This document shows, piece by piece, positions 10,641 through 23,326 of a stretch of 64,000 nt of DNA. Source of the DNA: Iris pallida (taxonomy: Eukaryota > Streptophyta > Magnoliopsida > Asparagales > Iridaceae); the NCBI GenBank assembly GCA_029216955.1, contig JANAVB010033216.1, positions 9,360,079 to 9,424,078 on the forward strand, written 5' to 3'. Below the pieces are notes generated by a model. The model was given only the letters and a program-made list of their open reading frames with translations, made no database searches and was not told where the DNA came from. Both the position numbers and the translations under genes were made by a program. Positions within the stretch are counted from its first letter, which is position 1; each line of letters opens with the position of its first letter.

Positions 10641-13237
10641 TGTCACTTCCCGTTCCCGAAATACGTATTTTAAATGCACGTACTGCTCGAATGTATTTAT
10701 TTAATATTTATTATTTATTATTCTGTATTTAAATTCCTTTAATTTTATGTTTATTAATTTCCAGCAATTTTATTTCCGCATTTTATTCTCTGCTTTAGTT
10801 CTACTTTGGGATCGGCTTAGATTGGTTTATTTGTGCGGTTCATCATGAACCGAACCCCCACCTACCACCACCCTTTTCATTTAAAGCCCCAACCTCTCTC
10901 TCTCTCTTCATTACTTTCTTTCACCGTTACTCTTCTTCTTCTTCCTCATTTACTTCCACCACCAACCAACCGTAGGCAAGTACATCTTGCTCTATATGAG
11001 AACCCATATTTTATGGTTCATTATTCTTCCTCTCATAATTCTAAGAGAGTTCAGTACTTAGCATTTTTGATTTCCTTGGCTCATTTCTCATAGATCTAAG
11101 TTGTTGTATTTTCGGTTTTCTATAGGTCTTGATCTACCAAACTTGCATATTTTCGAAAATAGATAGTTTCATGTAGTAGAGCTTCTCATTCTACCCAATT
11201 TTGACCTTTGAAAAGTTGGATTTGGACTTATTTTGACCAAGTTATGGACTTTTGAAGCTTTGGGTTCCAACCATGGAGTTCTTGATGATTTGGAGAAGAC
11301 AGTGAGCAGTGTACGCGAGCTTTTTAGCTTGCGCCACTGAACTGCGCGCGCTCTTTTGCGCAGCGCAGTCTGACTCATACGCTGCCTTTTGGAGGCGTAT
11401 GTCTTCCATACGCTGCCTTGAAAAGGAGTCGTATGGAGTACATACGCTGCCTAGAAGAGGACGTAGTATTTCTTTACGCTCACGTTGTGCGTGCCAGCAT
11501 AGTATTTCCTTACGCTCATGTTATTACGTGCAGCGTAGTATTGCCCTTACGCTCACATTGTGCGTGCCAGCGTAGTATTGCCTTTACGCTCATGCTGTGC
11601 GTGCCAGCGTAGTATTGCCTTTACGCTTACGCTGTGCGTGCCAGCGTAGTATTGTCTTTACGCTCACGCTGTGCGTGCCAGCGTAGTATTGCCTTTACGC
11701 TCATGCTGTGCGTGCCAGCATAGTATTGCCTTTACGCTCACGCTGTGCGTGCCAGCGTAGTATTGCCTTTACGCTCACGTTGTGCGTGACAGCGCAGTGT
11801 TAGTGTTAGCGTAATGCTGAGTTTGTGAATCACTTTTCTTTTACGCTTACTCATGCACGCGTAAACTTGACTTCTTACGCATGTGATCCTTTACGCAGGT
11901 AGCTTTTTACGCGCGCAACTTTATTTGAGCGTATTCCTTTGGCATGCATGACACTCTTAAAAGATCGTTACGCCTTTTGGCATGAACTTGATAAAATCAT
12001 GATATGTTAATATTGTTAATACAGATTGTTATGTGGAATGCGCCTTGTGTCCTGATTGATCCATGGATACCCAGTATGACTGGAACTTAACCCTGAGAGT
12101 CGTAGACTCGACTCCACTGAATACTATTTGATTTTCATGCCTTGTCACCATTGATAATGATTGTGACATTGACTAATAATTGATCATGCGTTCCTAGTTG
12201 GAACTAAGAGACTGGCTAGTCATCTTATTGAATTGAATGAATGAGATACGTTCGTAATAACTATGAACTATTGCAATCGATTGGCCGATCCCGAATATTG
12301 GCATACAGACACATGCAGGCTTCAAATTATTTATTTATTTATTTAGTTATTTATTTATCTTATAAAAATAGCATGTGTACTTTATGGTCAAGGCATGATT
12401 ATTCCGTGGTTAGTTTGATTGTTGCATTACGCTATGTAAGACCTACAACCTAACCGCACGGGTAACGTTGCAGAGTTGTGCATATCGTACCCCGTACGAA
12501 AGTACTCATTTGAATGACCATGATCCACGGCATGGGATTTCGCTTAACATAGAGGCTTTAAGTTAAATAAAATAATAATGGATTTGAATGACCATGATCC
12601 TAGTAGCAAGCAGAGACCTATGTATTATATTCTTAACTCTTATCACTGGTTTTAATTCTCATATCGTGTTCCCTTGTGGTACTTGCTATTAGAGGTCTAA
12701 CCTCTCTGGTTTTGCATGGCCAGATTTAGAGCCGGTCCCCGAGGATCCAGCTTACTTCTACCTCCATGATGGTCAATACTAGAGGAATGATCGCAGGAGG
12801 ACTCGAGTGGGTTCCTTACTCCCTCACTCGTTTTGTTGCTTACTCTATATCTTGCTTTTTGGCACCGATATGTTAGTCGGATTGTCTTGTAATTACTTTT
12901 GCATAATTGTAACGAAGTCAGGCTGCAGCTGATATACAATTGTGTATACTTTGCTACATTATCTGGCTATGTTTTGTAAAGCCAGATATCAAGAACATTT
13001 TGACTGAGCGTTTGGGATGCCTTACTGCTTATTCTCACATGTTCTCTATTTTCTGTTTCTTGTTTGAATGATTGAGACAATAGAGGTGAAGTGACCATAG
13101 CGAGACTTTTATGTAGTATGCACCCCCTCGTCTTATTAGACAGCATTGATCGTATTATACGGTATTTATCTACCCGTAATACGTTGCTGGCTGAGTCATT
13201 CCCCCGCTCTCCAGTATTCTGGTTCTGGGGCGTGACA
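10641..13237 (+). repeat. 3' LTR of element A, with internal deletion
   Basis: The same ends as the 5' LTR (TGTCACTTCC to GGCGTGACA). It lacks the MITE and keeps the empty target site near 11227. It also lacks the segment matching 4357-4809 of the 5' LTR: at 12582-12600 a 19-base patch ATTTGAATGACCATGATCC replaces it, an exact copy of 12508-12526 just upstream. The 37-bp array is at 11461-11791 with nine copies. There are small indels elsewhere, such as TTTTCA near 12132. Confidence 0.92.
11461..11791 (+). repeat. 37-bp tandem array (9 copies) in the 3' LTR of element A
   Basis: The counterpart of the array at 3242-3572, with the same number of units and the same order of variant units (for example the TTATTACGTG variant as copy 2 and GTATTGTCTTT as copy 6). 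Identity of copy number and order shows the array existed before insertion and has not expanded or contracted since. Confidence 0.9.
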
Positions 13238-13242
13238 GCAAG

Positions 13243-13490
13243 CTCGAAAACCTCAAGCGTAGATGGATCAACCGTCCCGGCGTCACGTGCTTGAACTATC
13301 TGAAAAATAGAAAACTGCTAAAATGTCCTAAACCTAAAAACAACAAGTATTTATAGAATATCAATATACCCGATGTACCCGATTTTCTATGCTGTGATTC
13401 AAGTTTCCATAGTTTAAATCATGTCCCCCAATAGTACTCTAATACCTAGGTACTATTAGGATAGACCTGCATGGGCTACCACTAAAAACA
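13243..13490 (-). other. Leader of the older minus-strand Tekay-like element (interior 2, 5' end)
   Basis: Read on the minus strand this begins TGTTTTTAG then TGGTAGCCCATGCAGG, matching the post-LTR block of element A, and runs toward the gag cut by element A at 1836. The boundary with LTR2 is set by the 9-base spacer seen in element A. No long frame is present here. Confidence 0.6.
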
Positions 13491-16400
13491 TATCATGATC
13501 CACTCCCGAATAACCGGACACGAGTCGGACATGCCCAGCCTTCGTCATTATACACGACGAAGTAAGCTATACCAATCTAGGGAAAACTCCAACAATAATC
13601 TGATAATAAACAACACAGCATCTAACCGTCCCATGATGATCACCATAATCCACCAATCATAATGACATAAAAGTAATAGAGACAACAAGAATGAAATACA
13701 CTATGAATTCTAAGAACATACAATATCTAGAGGAATAGCCAAAATAATCTAAACCTGAAACCCCAAGCTAAGTCAAGCCTCCATCCTGCTCAGCTAAGAT
13801 CCCGGACTCTTGTCCATAAGGTAGAACAATATCCTGTAAGTACACCTGCAACATATCCTAGTCAGGAGCGGAGCTAAGTATATCCAAGGAAATGGTCATG
13901 AACATCATGGTATGAAAATGAATACAAAAAAATACAAAGTACGAGAAATGAGAACATGACATAAAACCTGAACATGAATACTGAAAAGTAAATACAGGGA
14001 ACATAAAATACACAATGAACCTGATCTGTGCAATATATATCAAAATACATCCAGAGTATGTGATCGGCTTGGGTAGATTCAGGGAACATGAAATGGTACG
14101 GTTTCGGTCCCGCATGCACGATGCGGGGCCTAAGCTATTCACATGAATAGTAACTCGGGTTTGATCACACATCTGTAGTATTTTCCCTCCCAGACACAAG
14201 TAAACTCAGGGAACAAGATACAAGACAATCTCGTGAAACATCGTGTCAACAAGGAGATACAAGCATGAATACAAGACATGAAGAAATGGACAAGTCCGAG
14301 GAGTATACTTGCCTTGCTTTGGGTGATCAAGTAAGGGTAGTAAAGCTGTCCATCCACCTAGTTATAGGTACAAGTTGGTTAAGCTTAAATCATTAATAAA
14401 ACTACTAACTAGTTAATGACCCAATCTAATTCGCTATAGATACTAGCTAAACGTTGCACAGCTTGCTAATATCTTATATATCTATTTAATCAATCACTTA
14501 TACCCATTAGCAACTAATAAAGTAGTAATTGAATATAACTATTATTAAAAATAGTTGCTAAAGAAAAGGACAAGTATTATATAACCTCTAAAATATTTGC
14601 ACTAAAGTTACCAAAGAATATTAAGGAAATATTATACAAACATTAGAATAACTAATATGCCAAAAATCCACCACACACCCTAATCCCAGATTAGACTTTT
14701 CTGGAGTAAATAGATGGCCCCAAACAAAATAGGAATTAGAGTTTTAGATTATAAAGAATTTATTTGTTAACCCGACCAAGTCAAGCCTTGCTCAACTTAC
14801 TTATACACGAAATCGAAGCTAGCAAGAAAAGAACTAAAACCCAAAGACTTGCCATAATTTGTATCAATTGAACACAAAATCACCTTTTAAACCCAAGTCC
14901 AATTATTTAGTTGCCAAACCCAACACGAAACCAAGTCCAACCTTCTGACCATGCTCCCATTCTAAAAGAATTACACAGAAAGAAATCAAAGTCAGCCCAT
15001 AGTTTAAGCCTGTAACCTGAGCTGAAATAATATTACAACCCATAAATTAAATCTATTGACAACTCAAGATTAATTCTAGGTTCTTCTGATAAATGAATCA
15101 AATGCAATACACATCTCTGATCGAATGTAGCAGGGTCCAGCCTCTAAACTGAGTCCTAACATTCCTCAACACCGATTAAGCCCCGCCAACCAATTCGAAG
15201 TGTAGTCAATCACACTCCTACAAATCATGAAAATCTTGCCTAGGCATAAGACATCACCCCATTTATAATGCTAGCCACATGAAGGACTTAAGGTTCAGTA
15301 CTTCATAGAATTGAATGCCTATATTGGCAGAAGTCAGACCAAATAATATGGCCTGTCCTGGCTTCACACCACAGCATCAATATTCACGAGGAAAGGAAAA
15401 ACACAAACTGAGATCAACGCCACCAACTCAAAATAAAAAGGAAAACAAATCACCACAAAATTCCATCAAGCTATCAGAAGAATTATACAAAAGTAACATG
15501 GGTTCAAATTGAATGAATTCTCCCCCACCAAAATAGAATATACAATTTGAATAAAAATATAATAAAATTTAGAAATCAAATGAAACTAGAAAATGGAACA
15601 CGAATATTTATCAACCAATGGACTGTATTGCCATAGGTCTTCGCTTACGGAAAAGTTCTCAGACACAAATCAACCTTCAATTACACACATCGACTGGAAG
15701 TGAGCTCGACAAAATACCGACTCGATCCATACACTGAAACAAGACTGGGTCGGACACAAGCTGATCGATAAACCCACATGACCCCAACACAGGTTCAGAC
15801 CGAAACATCTGGACACACCCACACTGGAAAACGCCTATGGGATATGCCAACTCCAAACAAAATCAACGAGCAAGAAGTAGAGATTCAAAAGCAGCAGAAG
15901 GATAACATCAATACCTGAAGGAAGAGAAATCCACGAGACACGTATCCCGGTGTCAGAAACCATCTATGGACTCAACGACACTCAGAATCCCCCTGCACCA
16001 TTGCAATAAACACATGTGCACAAGAAAGAAAACCTTAGAGGAGCTGATATTGATCAACAAAACAACCAAGAGTTAAGATCTTGAAATTTCAGGTCATATA
16101 CACTCACCATCCTCTAATTTCTTCGATCGATCAAAACTAAATTAATCAAGAATTTCAAGGAAAATAGCTTACTAGAATCCTTCGCGAACTCGTCGTTTAT
16201 CGTGGAACGCTCGTCTCCGCTCGTTAGCACTCGGCTGAGGAGTCTTGTCGAGGGACTGAGGAGTAGCCGCTGGATATGCTCGTATGTCGACAAACTCGTG
16301 GTGGATGGAGATCATCAGGAGAAATGGATCTGTCGCCCAGAGCCAGTCGCCGTCGTCGAAAAAAGACCGTCAAGTTGCCGGAGCAAAGGCGCTGCTATCG

Positions 16401-18309
16401 TCAGAAACCCTACGCACCACTCGTCGACCGAAGAAGATGAGCCATCGGAACGATGGTGCCCTCCATGGAAGAATCACCGCCCGATAGAAAGGAGGGGATC
16501 ACCGGAGACGTAGATCTGCCGTTGCCGATGCCGATCGTGTGCTGTTGAAGAGCTTCCAGCAGATTCTCTACTTTGAACGTCGGTGTAGGATGCCAGTGCC
16601 ACCGCTATAGCCGCCGATCGTCGGAGGAAACTAGGGTTACATAAAAAATTTGGGGAAAAGGGATCTGGAAAGAAAGAACCGAGCTGAGAATGAAAGAAAT
16701 GAAGACTTTCTCTCTCCAGCTCCTTATATGAGTAATCAACAATTTTACAAAAACCCCATTTCGAAAAATGGTTTTTAGGCAGAAAAGCCCTCTCCTTTTT
16801 TACTATTTGCATGATCATTGAAAAATTAATAAATAAAAAAAGGTTACCATGGTTTAGAAAGAGTGGGGACCATAATTAGTTTGTTACAACTAACTTGAAT
16901 TTGAAATCCTGCTCTTAAGTCCATTCCCTCCAAAATATTTATGAAAACTTATTATTTGAAATTCAAATAAACAAATCAATTATAAATTAGAAGATAGATT
17001 TAAGATTTTCCGAAAATTGAAAAGTGCGGGGACACGGTGGTGCCTGTGGTTTTTTTGGGTGGCGGCGGTGTTGTCGTGGCCAAGGGCAGGGCCAAGGACG
17101 GGGAGGTGCGGGTGTGTCGGGGACAGGGTGGTAGGGCGGTGGTGGCCGTGGTTGTATTGTTGTAGTGGTCGTGAAGGGTGATGGTTCTCGGGGTATGGCG
17201 CGGCGCTGCAGGCAAGCAGGCCGACGAGAGAGTCGGGGGTACTAGCAGCAGATCTGGGGCTGCCACGGTGGTGGTACGGAGTTGGTATCGACGGATGGGC
17301 TGTGATGGTGTTGGTGGTGGAGATGTGCGGCTGCGGGTGGCTACGAAGCGGTGTCGGGGAGTTCTGGTATTTGGCGGTCGTAGAGGGCTGAGTTGTCGGG
17401 GTGGTCTAAGATCTCGGCCGACAGGAAGGAGGGCAGGGAGAGTCCTGGCGGAGGTGGTCATGACGGCAACAACTTAGGATTGGGGATCGGATGCGTCGTA
17501 TCGGGGGGGTGTCCCGACACGAGATGGATGACTGTAAAGAACTGGAATAAGATTCTGCGTCACAGACACGATGCACAGCACGTTGCACGAATTGTGGACA
17601 TTGGTTTAGTGGAAATTTGTGGAGGAAAAATAATATAGAGGCTCCCATATATATATGGTTGAGTAAATCCTTGATAGATAAAAATTAGGACTTAGTTAAT
17701 CCCAATTAGATAATTCACTTATATATTTAAATCAATACAATCAAATCTAAATCCTAAATTCCAATTCTAATATGTATATAGATAATTCATATACATAAGT
17801 TACTAAATTAAATAAAATCTTAATTTAAAATTTCACACTTATTAAATTAAATATACCTTTCAAATTTACCATTAATTTTTAATTTCAAAAATTACACTAT
17901 TATTTAAAATAAAGTACTAAATAATTTTTAAATATATATGTATGAAATAATGTCATGTACCTCCTACACAAATAATATTTACATAATATGCTTTTATAGT
18001 GTACCATTTTATAAGAATATTATTTATTATTATACTGTATAATTGAAAGGCTTTTATAAATAAAATAATAAACTTGAAAATTTTGGTATGATAACTAAAA
18101 TAATTATTATATATATTATTTTGAAACTATCGCCGATAATAAAATCAAAATTCACTTTTCTAAAAATATGTACCTCGCACATATTCGTACTCGACGAGTA
18201 AATACAAAAAATGTAAATTCCCGTTCGACGTACAATACGACTACGCGACGTACAAATACAAGAAAAAAATCAGTACTAAAAATATAGTAGAAATTTAGGG
18301 GCTTTTACA
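13491..18309 (-). repeat. LTR2: shared middle LTR of a minus-strand Tekay-like chain
   Basis: On the minus strand it starts TGTAAAAGCCCCTAAATTTC at 18309, directly after a polypurine-type tract and the phrase TTTCGAGGACGAAATTC (18310-18345). It ends at 13491 beside a leader block. Interiors therefore lie on both sides. About 17034-18309 is near identical to LTR1 (22405-22454 plus 53034-54286); left of 17034 I can see only weak similarity. A GC-rich stretch at 16200-16640 and an A/T-rich stretch at 17640-18240 hold no gene. The short open frames at 13858-14357, 16202-16818 and 17000-17648 are chance frames in GC-rich or AT-rich sequence. Confidence 0.6.
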
Positions 18310-19673
18310 TCCTACCCAGCTTAAAAGAATTTCGTCCTCGAAATTTAGGAATTAGTAAGGGGTGAGAAGACACAAGGGGTATTTATAAGGAAATATGATC
18401 AAGTTATTAGGCGAGGAAAAGAAAAAACGTTCAACATAAACATGCGATTAGTAAGTCGTAGCTTAGGTCATAGAAACAATATTACGGATAGGGTTAGGGA
18501 TAAGGAATGAGGGTCATGAGTTTAAAGCAATAATTAAAAGGTTAAGGGTTAAAGTTAATCAAGATTATCATGCAGTAAAGAATAGCATGGTAACAAGAGA
18601 AATAAATTAGAGACCTAGAAGATATGATTTCTTGTGAGTAGGTTGAGGACACGATTAAGAGAACGAATTAGATTTACTCCTAAATTAAGCAATTAGAAGG
18701 TCATGATAATAAATATAGGGCCGAAAAAAAGGGCGAGTAGTTTAGGGTGAAGATATAGAAACATCGAGTGATAATGGTCATAATTATGAAGGCTAGAGGA
18801 AGTTTTAGTACAATGCATTCGTCCTTCTAAAATAGGTGAAGGCGAAAGCAATAAGGAGTTCAAAAGACGATATTATCGAATACGAATACGTGGTTCAAAG
18901 ACGACCAAATAATTTCAAAGGAATTGTCAAGGTAATCGTGGATGGGATTCTAAAGGCCAATTTTCATTATGTTCCATCCACGAAAAATAATAGATAAAAG
19001 TGAATCAAAATGCACTAGGTTGATCAGACCATTATGCACCGATTCTGATTAGACAATATGTTAGTGAGCGCTCAATAGCATATGTCATGAACAAGCTCGA
19101 ATAATGGACAAGCTTGCAAAACTAGTTTATTGTAGCAACATTAGTCAAGATGGTAAAAATATAGGCATATGAGATTTAGATTGAAAGAAAGCAGAATTAG
19201 TTCGAACTCCTTAAAGACTCTAAGTCATATCCTGTGTCGGTCTCTACACAGTCGTCTATAGTCTTTTTGTCCAAGTCCTTGGTTGGCTAAATAGGTTAGG
19301 ATCCTCCTAATTCTAGAACCTAAGTGAACTTGCTAATATAGGTCACAAGGACGAAGGGATTGCTAGGTCATAAGGCATTCTATCCAACTTACAAGAGTTA
19401 AACTTATTGTATTTTGGGACAATTGAAACATGTCTATCTAGTAGGGATCACCTGTCTAACCTCTAGCAAGCACGAAGAGAAGATAAGAATTATGATAGAA
19501 GGAATCAAGAAAGATGCAATCGATGAGTCGAACGGTAGTTAGAGTACGGAATCAAAAAAAGAGATCAAGTATGTGGATGAGATCCTAGACTTCTAATCCT
19601 ATTCGCAGGCTTGCTTGGCATGGTAAAGTAACCAAACAATTTATTTTGACCGGCATGGGCCACCACAAAAACT
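18310..19673 (-). other. Gutted interior 1 between LTR1 and LTR2
   Basis: A 1.36-kb interior flanked on the right by a leader with the TGGTGGCCCATGC block (about 19640-19665) and on the left by GAGGACGAAATTC plus a purine tract. It retains the cis signals of a Del/Tekay element but no recognisable gag or pol, so it is a non-autonomous or deletion derivative. No frame above background is seen on either strand. Confidence 0.6.
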
Positions 19674-22454
19674 TGTAATGCCCCAGTCCCAAAATACGTA
19701 GGACTAGGAACGTAGACATGCCAGCTTTGTACATACAAAGTACATGGGCCTCGTATGTATACATAAGCTGTGAAATGCAGTAAACCACAACTAACTAATC
19801 TCATCCACAGAAAATGAGAGAGTAAAAGGTATCATATCATCAACTTTAAAATATTTTTGTACAATATATTGGGCGGAGACAAATCCACTACCAACAAGTA
19901 AGGAAGAAATACATGGAAATAAAATGAGTTTGGCGAGCAAAGCAAAGACGATCCAAGTGCAATCATTCTCGAAGAAATAGAGATGGTCATGGCTAGAGCT
20001 AGAACACCTGCGAAAGACAAGAGCACACACCTGGAGAGATAACCAGGTCCTCAGAGGGACGTAACAAGATACATAATATCATGCCATATAAACTGAATAA
20101 ATATTGCTCAATAATAATAAGTAAGATCGGATCATAACATCGTCTAATACCTCACCATTTGGATTAACGTACCATCCCCCCAACCAAACAAGGACAGAAG
20201 ATGGCACAAAAACCCACGGTGAGATATCTTTCCAAGTCACGAATCTAATATGGTATCCGGACCCCAACAAGGTTCAATACCTTCTCATCGGAGTAGTAAG
20301 CCACACATACAACCAAACAAGGACAAGATGTGGTGAACTAATCCGCGACAAGTTATTATTCCAAGCCACGGTCAGATACAAGTACCAAAACCAAGAGTAC
20401 TCATACCTAACGAATATTCTAGCCTAACCAGTCTAAGTGTATGAAGTTTTAAGAATATCCTCCAATGCATGGGCCCTGGCTAAAATGGGATCAGCATAGT
20501 CCTCCCTTGGGGTACCAGAGGCCCAATCAATAAGAGCATAACATTCTGCAGAATGCCAGTGGCCGTCCGTAATTATTGGTAATCTCACCGCGTCTCCGAC
20601 AGAGCTCACGTGTTACAAAAGGAAAAGTGCATAGTAGCCCATATGCTAAGGTATTTTCCTCCCCGCCCAATGCCTACTATGTTGTATCCACAACACAAAA
20701 CCTCTATTAATCGCTAAGTCAAACTAAGCATGCAACCTCTATTAGCGGTTATTCCTATCGCACGGCTTATACGTACCGGTGGCCAGCCAGTCACGCATGT
20801 TCGAGTCCTTCATGTGACTCACAACAGCGTGGTACAAATGTGTCAAGGCCTATGAATGCAACACACAAAGGATGGTCCCTTAACTCTAAGTTCAATGTAT
20901 AAAAAATAGTACATAGCAGGAAATAGAACTAAACAGTAAAAATTATATCTACTTATGCCATGTATCACAGTTTATTTTGTAAAAAAATAAATAATGAATA
21001 AATACATGAATTTGAGCTAAGGTAAAATAAACAGCTAATGGCAAGGTATCTTGCCTAGTGTGACGCCGATGGTGGTGCGATGATCAAGGTGGCACAACAT
21101 ATGGCTTCAGTGTGACAACTACGCAAGACGACCTCCAAAGATGGCACGGACTGTTCCATCGAGTCTCGGTTGGTCAAATTAGTTAGGGTCTGTAGGAAGA
21201 TGTATAGAATTGACGAGGGAATAGGATAAATGGAACTATTCATGGATAGATAGATAATAAAATAAAATTGGATCATTAATATATATACAATTTTAGAAAC
21301 TATTTATAATACATGAAAATATATTCTTATTAGCTAAAAAAAAGTTTGATAAATGCTTGAAAAATAATAAAAAAAAATTTAGGCAAAACTCTAAGTTAGT
21401 TAAAATACATTTTTAAGTAGGAAAAACTATATCTTATTTGTTAAGAAATTTTTGATAAATATTAACAAAAGAAAATAATTATTGGCTGAAACCCGATTTT
21501 GGAAATTACATAGACAGCTCTAACTCCTATATTATATATATAGTTTGAAAACTTATAATATAAGATTTCCCAAAATAATAACTTTAATAATGATAAACAT
21601 AATAAGTATGATAATAACTAATAACACAACAATATTAATATTCCTATTGTTAATTGCTGTATTAGTAACTCTGTTAACAACAATAATAATAATAATAATA
21701 ATAATTACAACTTAGCAGTTCATGTACTGTTGTTCTCCTCTTCGAGGAGACTACTCAGTAAAAAACAAATAACACAAGTACTTGATGAAAACAAGAAGGG
21801 GAAGAGTTATGAGAGGGTTTTAGTGAGAGAAAGAGAGAGTTGAAGGAGCCGGAGGAAAGGGAAGAAGTGAGGGGGCGGAGAGAGGGAGGAACAGGAGAGG
21901 GCTAGTCGAAGAGAGGAGCTTACAGGGTGGAGCTCGGCCGGTCTTGGCAGAGGTATTGCCTTGCAGCGGCGGAAAGATGACGGAGAAAGGCCATACGGGG
22001 CATGCGGTGGCGGAGGGTGCTGCATCAGCGATAGCTCACGACGAGGAGCACCGGGGCACTCCTGATCGAAAGCGGCCTGGGCTGTGCGGGGTCGCGCAGT
22101 CACCGGAGGTCAGTGGGGCGGAGGAGACGACGGTGATAGCAGACGCGAAAGGAAGTGAGCGGCAGCGGGCTGTGGAAGACGTACTCGTATGGCGACGAGT
22201 GGCGGCGCTCGTATGGGCGGTGCTCGCAGGGGTTATTCAGAGCGGATCTGGTGCTCTGTTCCAGAGGTTCGATGTCGGCCTAAGGAAGGAGGGGACGACG
22301 CTCAAAGGGGTTCGTCGATGAGGCGGTCGCTGGGACAAGGCCGGAAATTTGGTGAGGATTTTGGCTTTTCAACGTCTTTTCTTTTGGGTGGTGGTAAGTT
22401 TTTGGTGGCGGTGGTGCCTGAGGTTTTTTTGGGTGGCGGCAGTGTTGTCGTGGC
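19674..22454 (-). repeat. LTR1, left part (3' end of the LTR on the minus strand), interrupted by element B
   Basis: The left boundary reads TGTAATGCCCCAGTCCC on the plus strand, that is, LTR end GGGACTGGGGCATTACA, comparable to CTGGGGCGTGACA of element A. The LTR continues at 53034-54286 beyond the inserted element B: sequence around 22405-22454 (GGTGGTGCCTGAGG, GTTGTCGTGGC) joins to 53034 exactly as in the uninterrupted relative at 17034-17085. The GC-rich part 21800-22380 gives overlapping low-complexity frames but no gene. Confidence 0.7.
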
Positions 22455-23305
22455 TGTAGGTCCTAAAAAATCAAGTTGCACCCCTCAACAAAGTCAAGAA
22501 AATCAAGAAAAATAACTTTCAAATGAACTACGCAGACATCAGATTGTGCATCATCCCGATTGCGCACACTAGACTGCGCACACTTTCAACTGCACAAGCT
22601 GACGTGGCCATATCATCATTACCTGACACAATCAAATCTTCTGATAGCTGACAGCACAGAGAACGAGGAGACTGTTCGTTTATTGTGCCGCACAGCGCTC
22701 GAGGACAGCTGTACATACAGCGCAATCCAATGCCTGCGCAATCCAGCTCAGCGCAATCCATCCTAGCACAATCCAAAGTCAGCGCAATTCATATGGCACA
22801 CTTTATCATAACAACTGACAAAAGTACACGTGGCATTCATGCCATCAATTGCTCGTTACGTGGCAACCGTCTACACACGATCATGTGCATTTCAATCAAA
22901 TGATGCCATGTGTCCAAGACAGTTGGCCCACGACCAGACAACTGCCTGCGCAGTCTGATGCTGCGCAATCCAGTTCCTGCGTAATCCAACTTGCGCCATT
23001 CAGAATAACTAAAAGTTAGTTATTTCTAGAACTCTATAAATAGAGTTTCAAGTCTTCATTCAAGGGGGATCAGACATAAAGTTCAGAAATATCAGAGAGT
23101 TCAGGAGTTCTTGCCCAAGTGCTGCTGCATTCTTCCGAGGCTTTTGCCTTCAACTTCAGAGGCTACCGTCTTCAAAGTTCACATCGTCCAAGGGATAAAG
23201 CAATCGTCTTCTAGATTGTATTACTACAGTTGTACTTTCCCAGAATTCTTGTAATCTTTACAAAGTTTGTATCAATAAAGTTTCATACTTTTGTTTTTGC
23301 AAACA
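22455..23305 (+). repeat. 5' LTR of element B
   Basis: An 851-bp LTR from TGTAGGTCC to GCAAACA. The first ~580 bases are crowded with TGCGCA-type words (GATTGCGCA, GCGCAATCCA, CTGCGCAGTC). A palindromic TATA box CTCTATAAATAGAG lies at 23032-23045, followed by a short leader and polyadenylation-type AATAAAG at 23274. The motif cluster is upstream of TATA, where an enhancer would sit. Confidence 0.92.
23034..23043 (+). promoter_or_regulatory. TATA box of the element B 5' LTR
   Basis: CTATAAATAG, inside the dyad CTCTATAAATAGAG, about 270 bases before the LTR end and downstream of the motif cluster. The same decamer core recurs at the element C LTRs (33048, 45927) and, on the minus strand, ahead of the antisense genes. 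Confidence 0.7.
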
Positions 23306-23326
23306 AAATGGCGACTCTGCTGGGGG
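23306..23326 (+). promoter_or_regulatory. Primer-binding site of element B, overlapping the gag ATG
   Basis: Three bases after the LTR comes TGGCGACTCTGCTGGGG (23309-23325), unlike the initiator-Met site and like the tRNA-Arg-type site I recall for Ogre-like Tat elements. The trinucleotide ATG at 23308-23310 overlaps its first two bases and opens the gag frame (MATLLGATFSSDEE), so the primer site is also coding. Confidence 0.75.

Larger units (their letters stand above)
1837..13237 (+). mobile_element. Element A: Tekay/Del chromovirus (Ty3/gypsy) LTR retrotransposon
   Basis: Two long LTRs (1837-5450 and 10641-13237) both start TGTCACTTCCCG and end GGGGCGTGACA. They flank gag, protease, RT, RNase H, integrase and a C-terminal chromodomain in the gypsy order. 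Flanking pentamers ACAAG (1832-1836) and GCAAG (13238-13242) are a target duplication with one mismatch. The LTRs differ in length because the 5' copy holds a 572-bp MITE and the 3' copy has lost about 453 bp. Coding is interrupted by one frameshift and four in-frame stops, so this copy is not autonomous. It inserted into the gag of an older minus-strand relative. Confidence 0.93.

Noticed and set aside
16202..16818. Small genes in the GC-rich island of LTR2
   Set aside because: Overlapping frames on both strands, Arg/Ser-rich products, no similarity to anything else; part of an LTR.
17000..17648. Gly/Arg- or Thr/Pro-rich proteins in LTR2, with similar ones at 53027-53605
   Set aside because: Present in two LTR copies with different frame breaks; GC-skewed low complexity without codon-like conservation.
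22528..22903. Small Cys/His-rich proteins in the element B LTRs (also 52263-52647)
   Set aside because: They are produced by the TGCGCA word cluster and are broken differently in the two LTRs.
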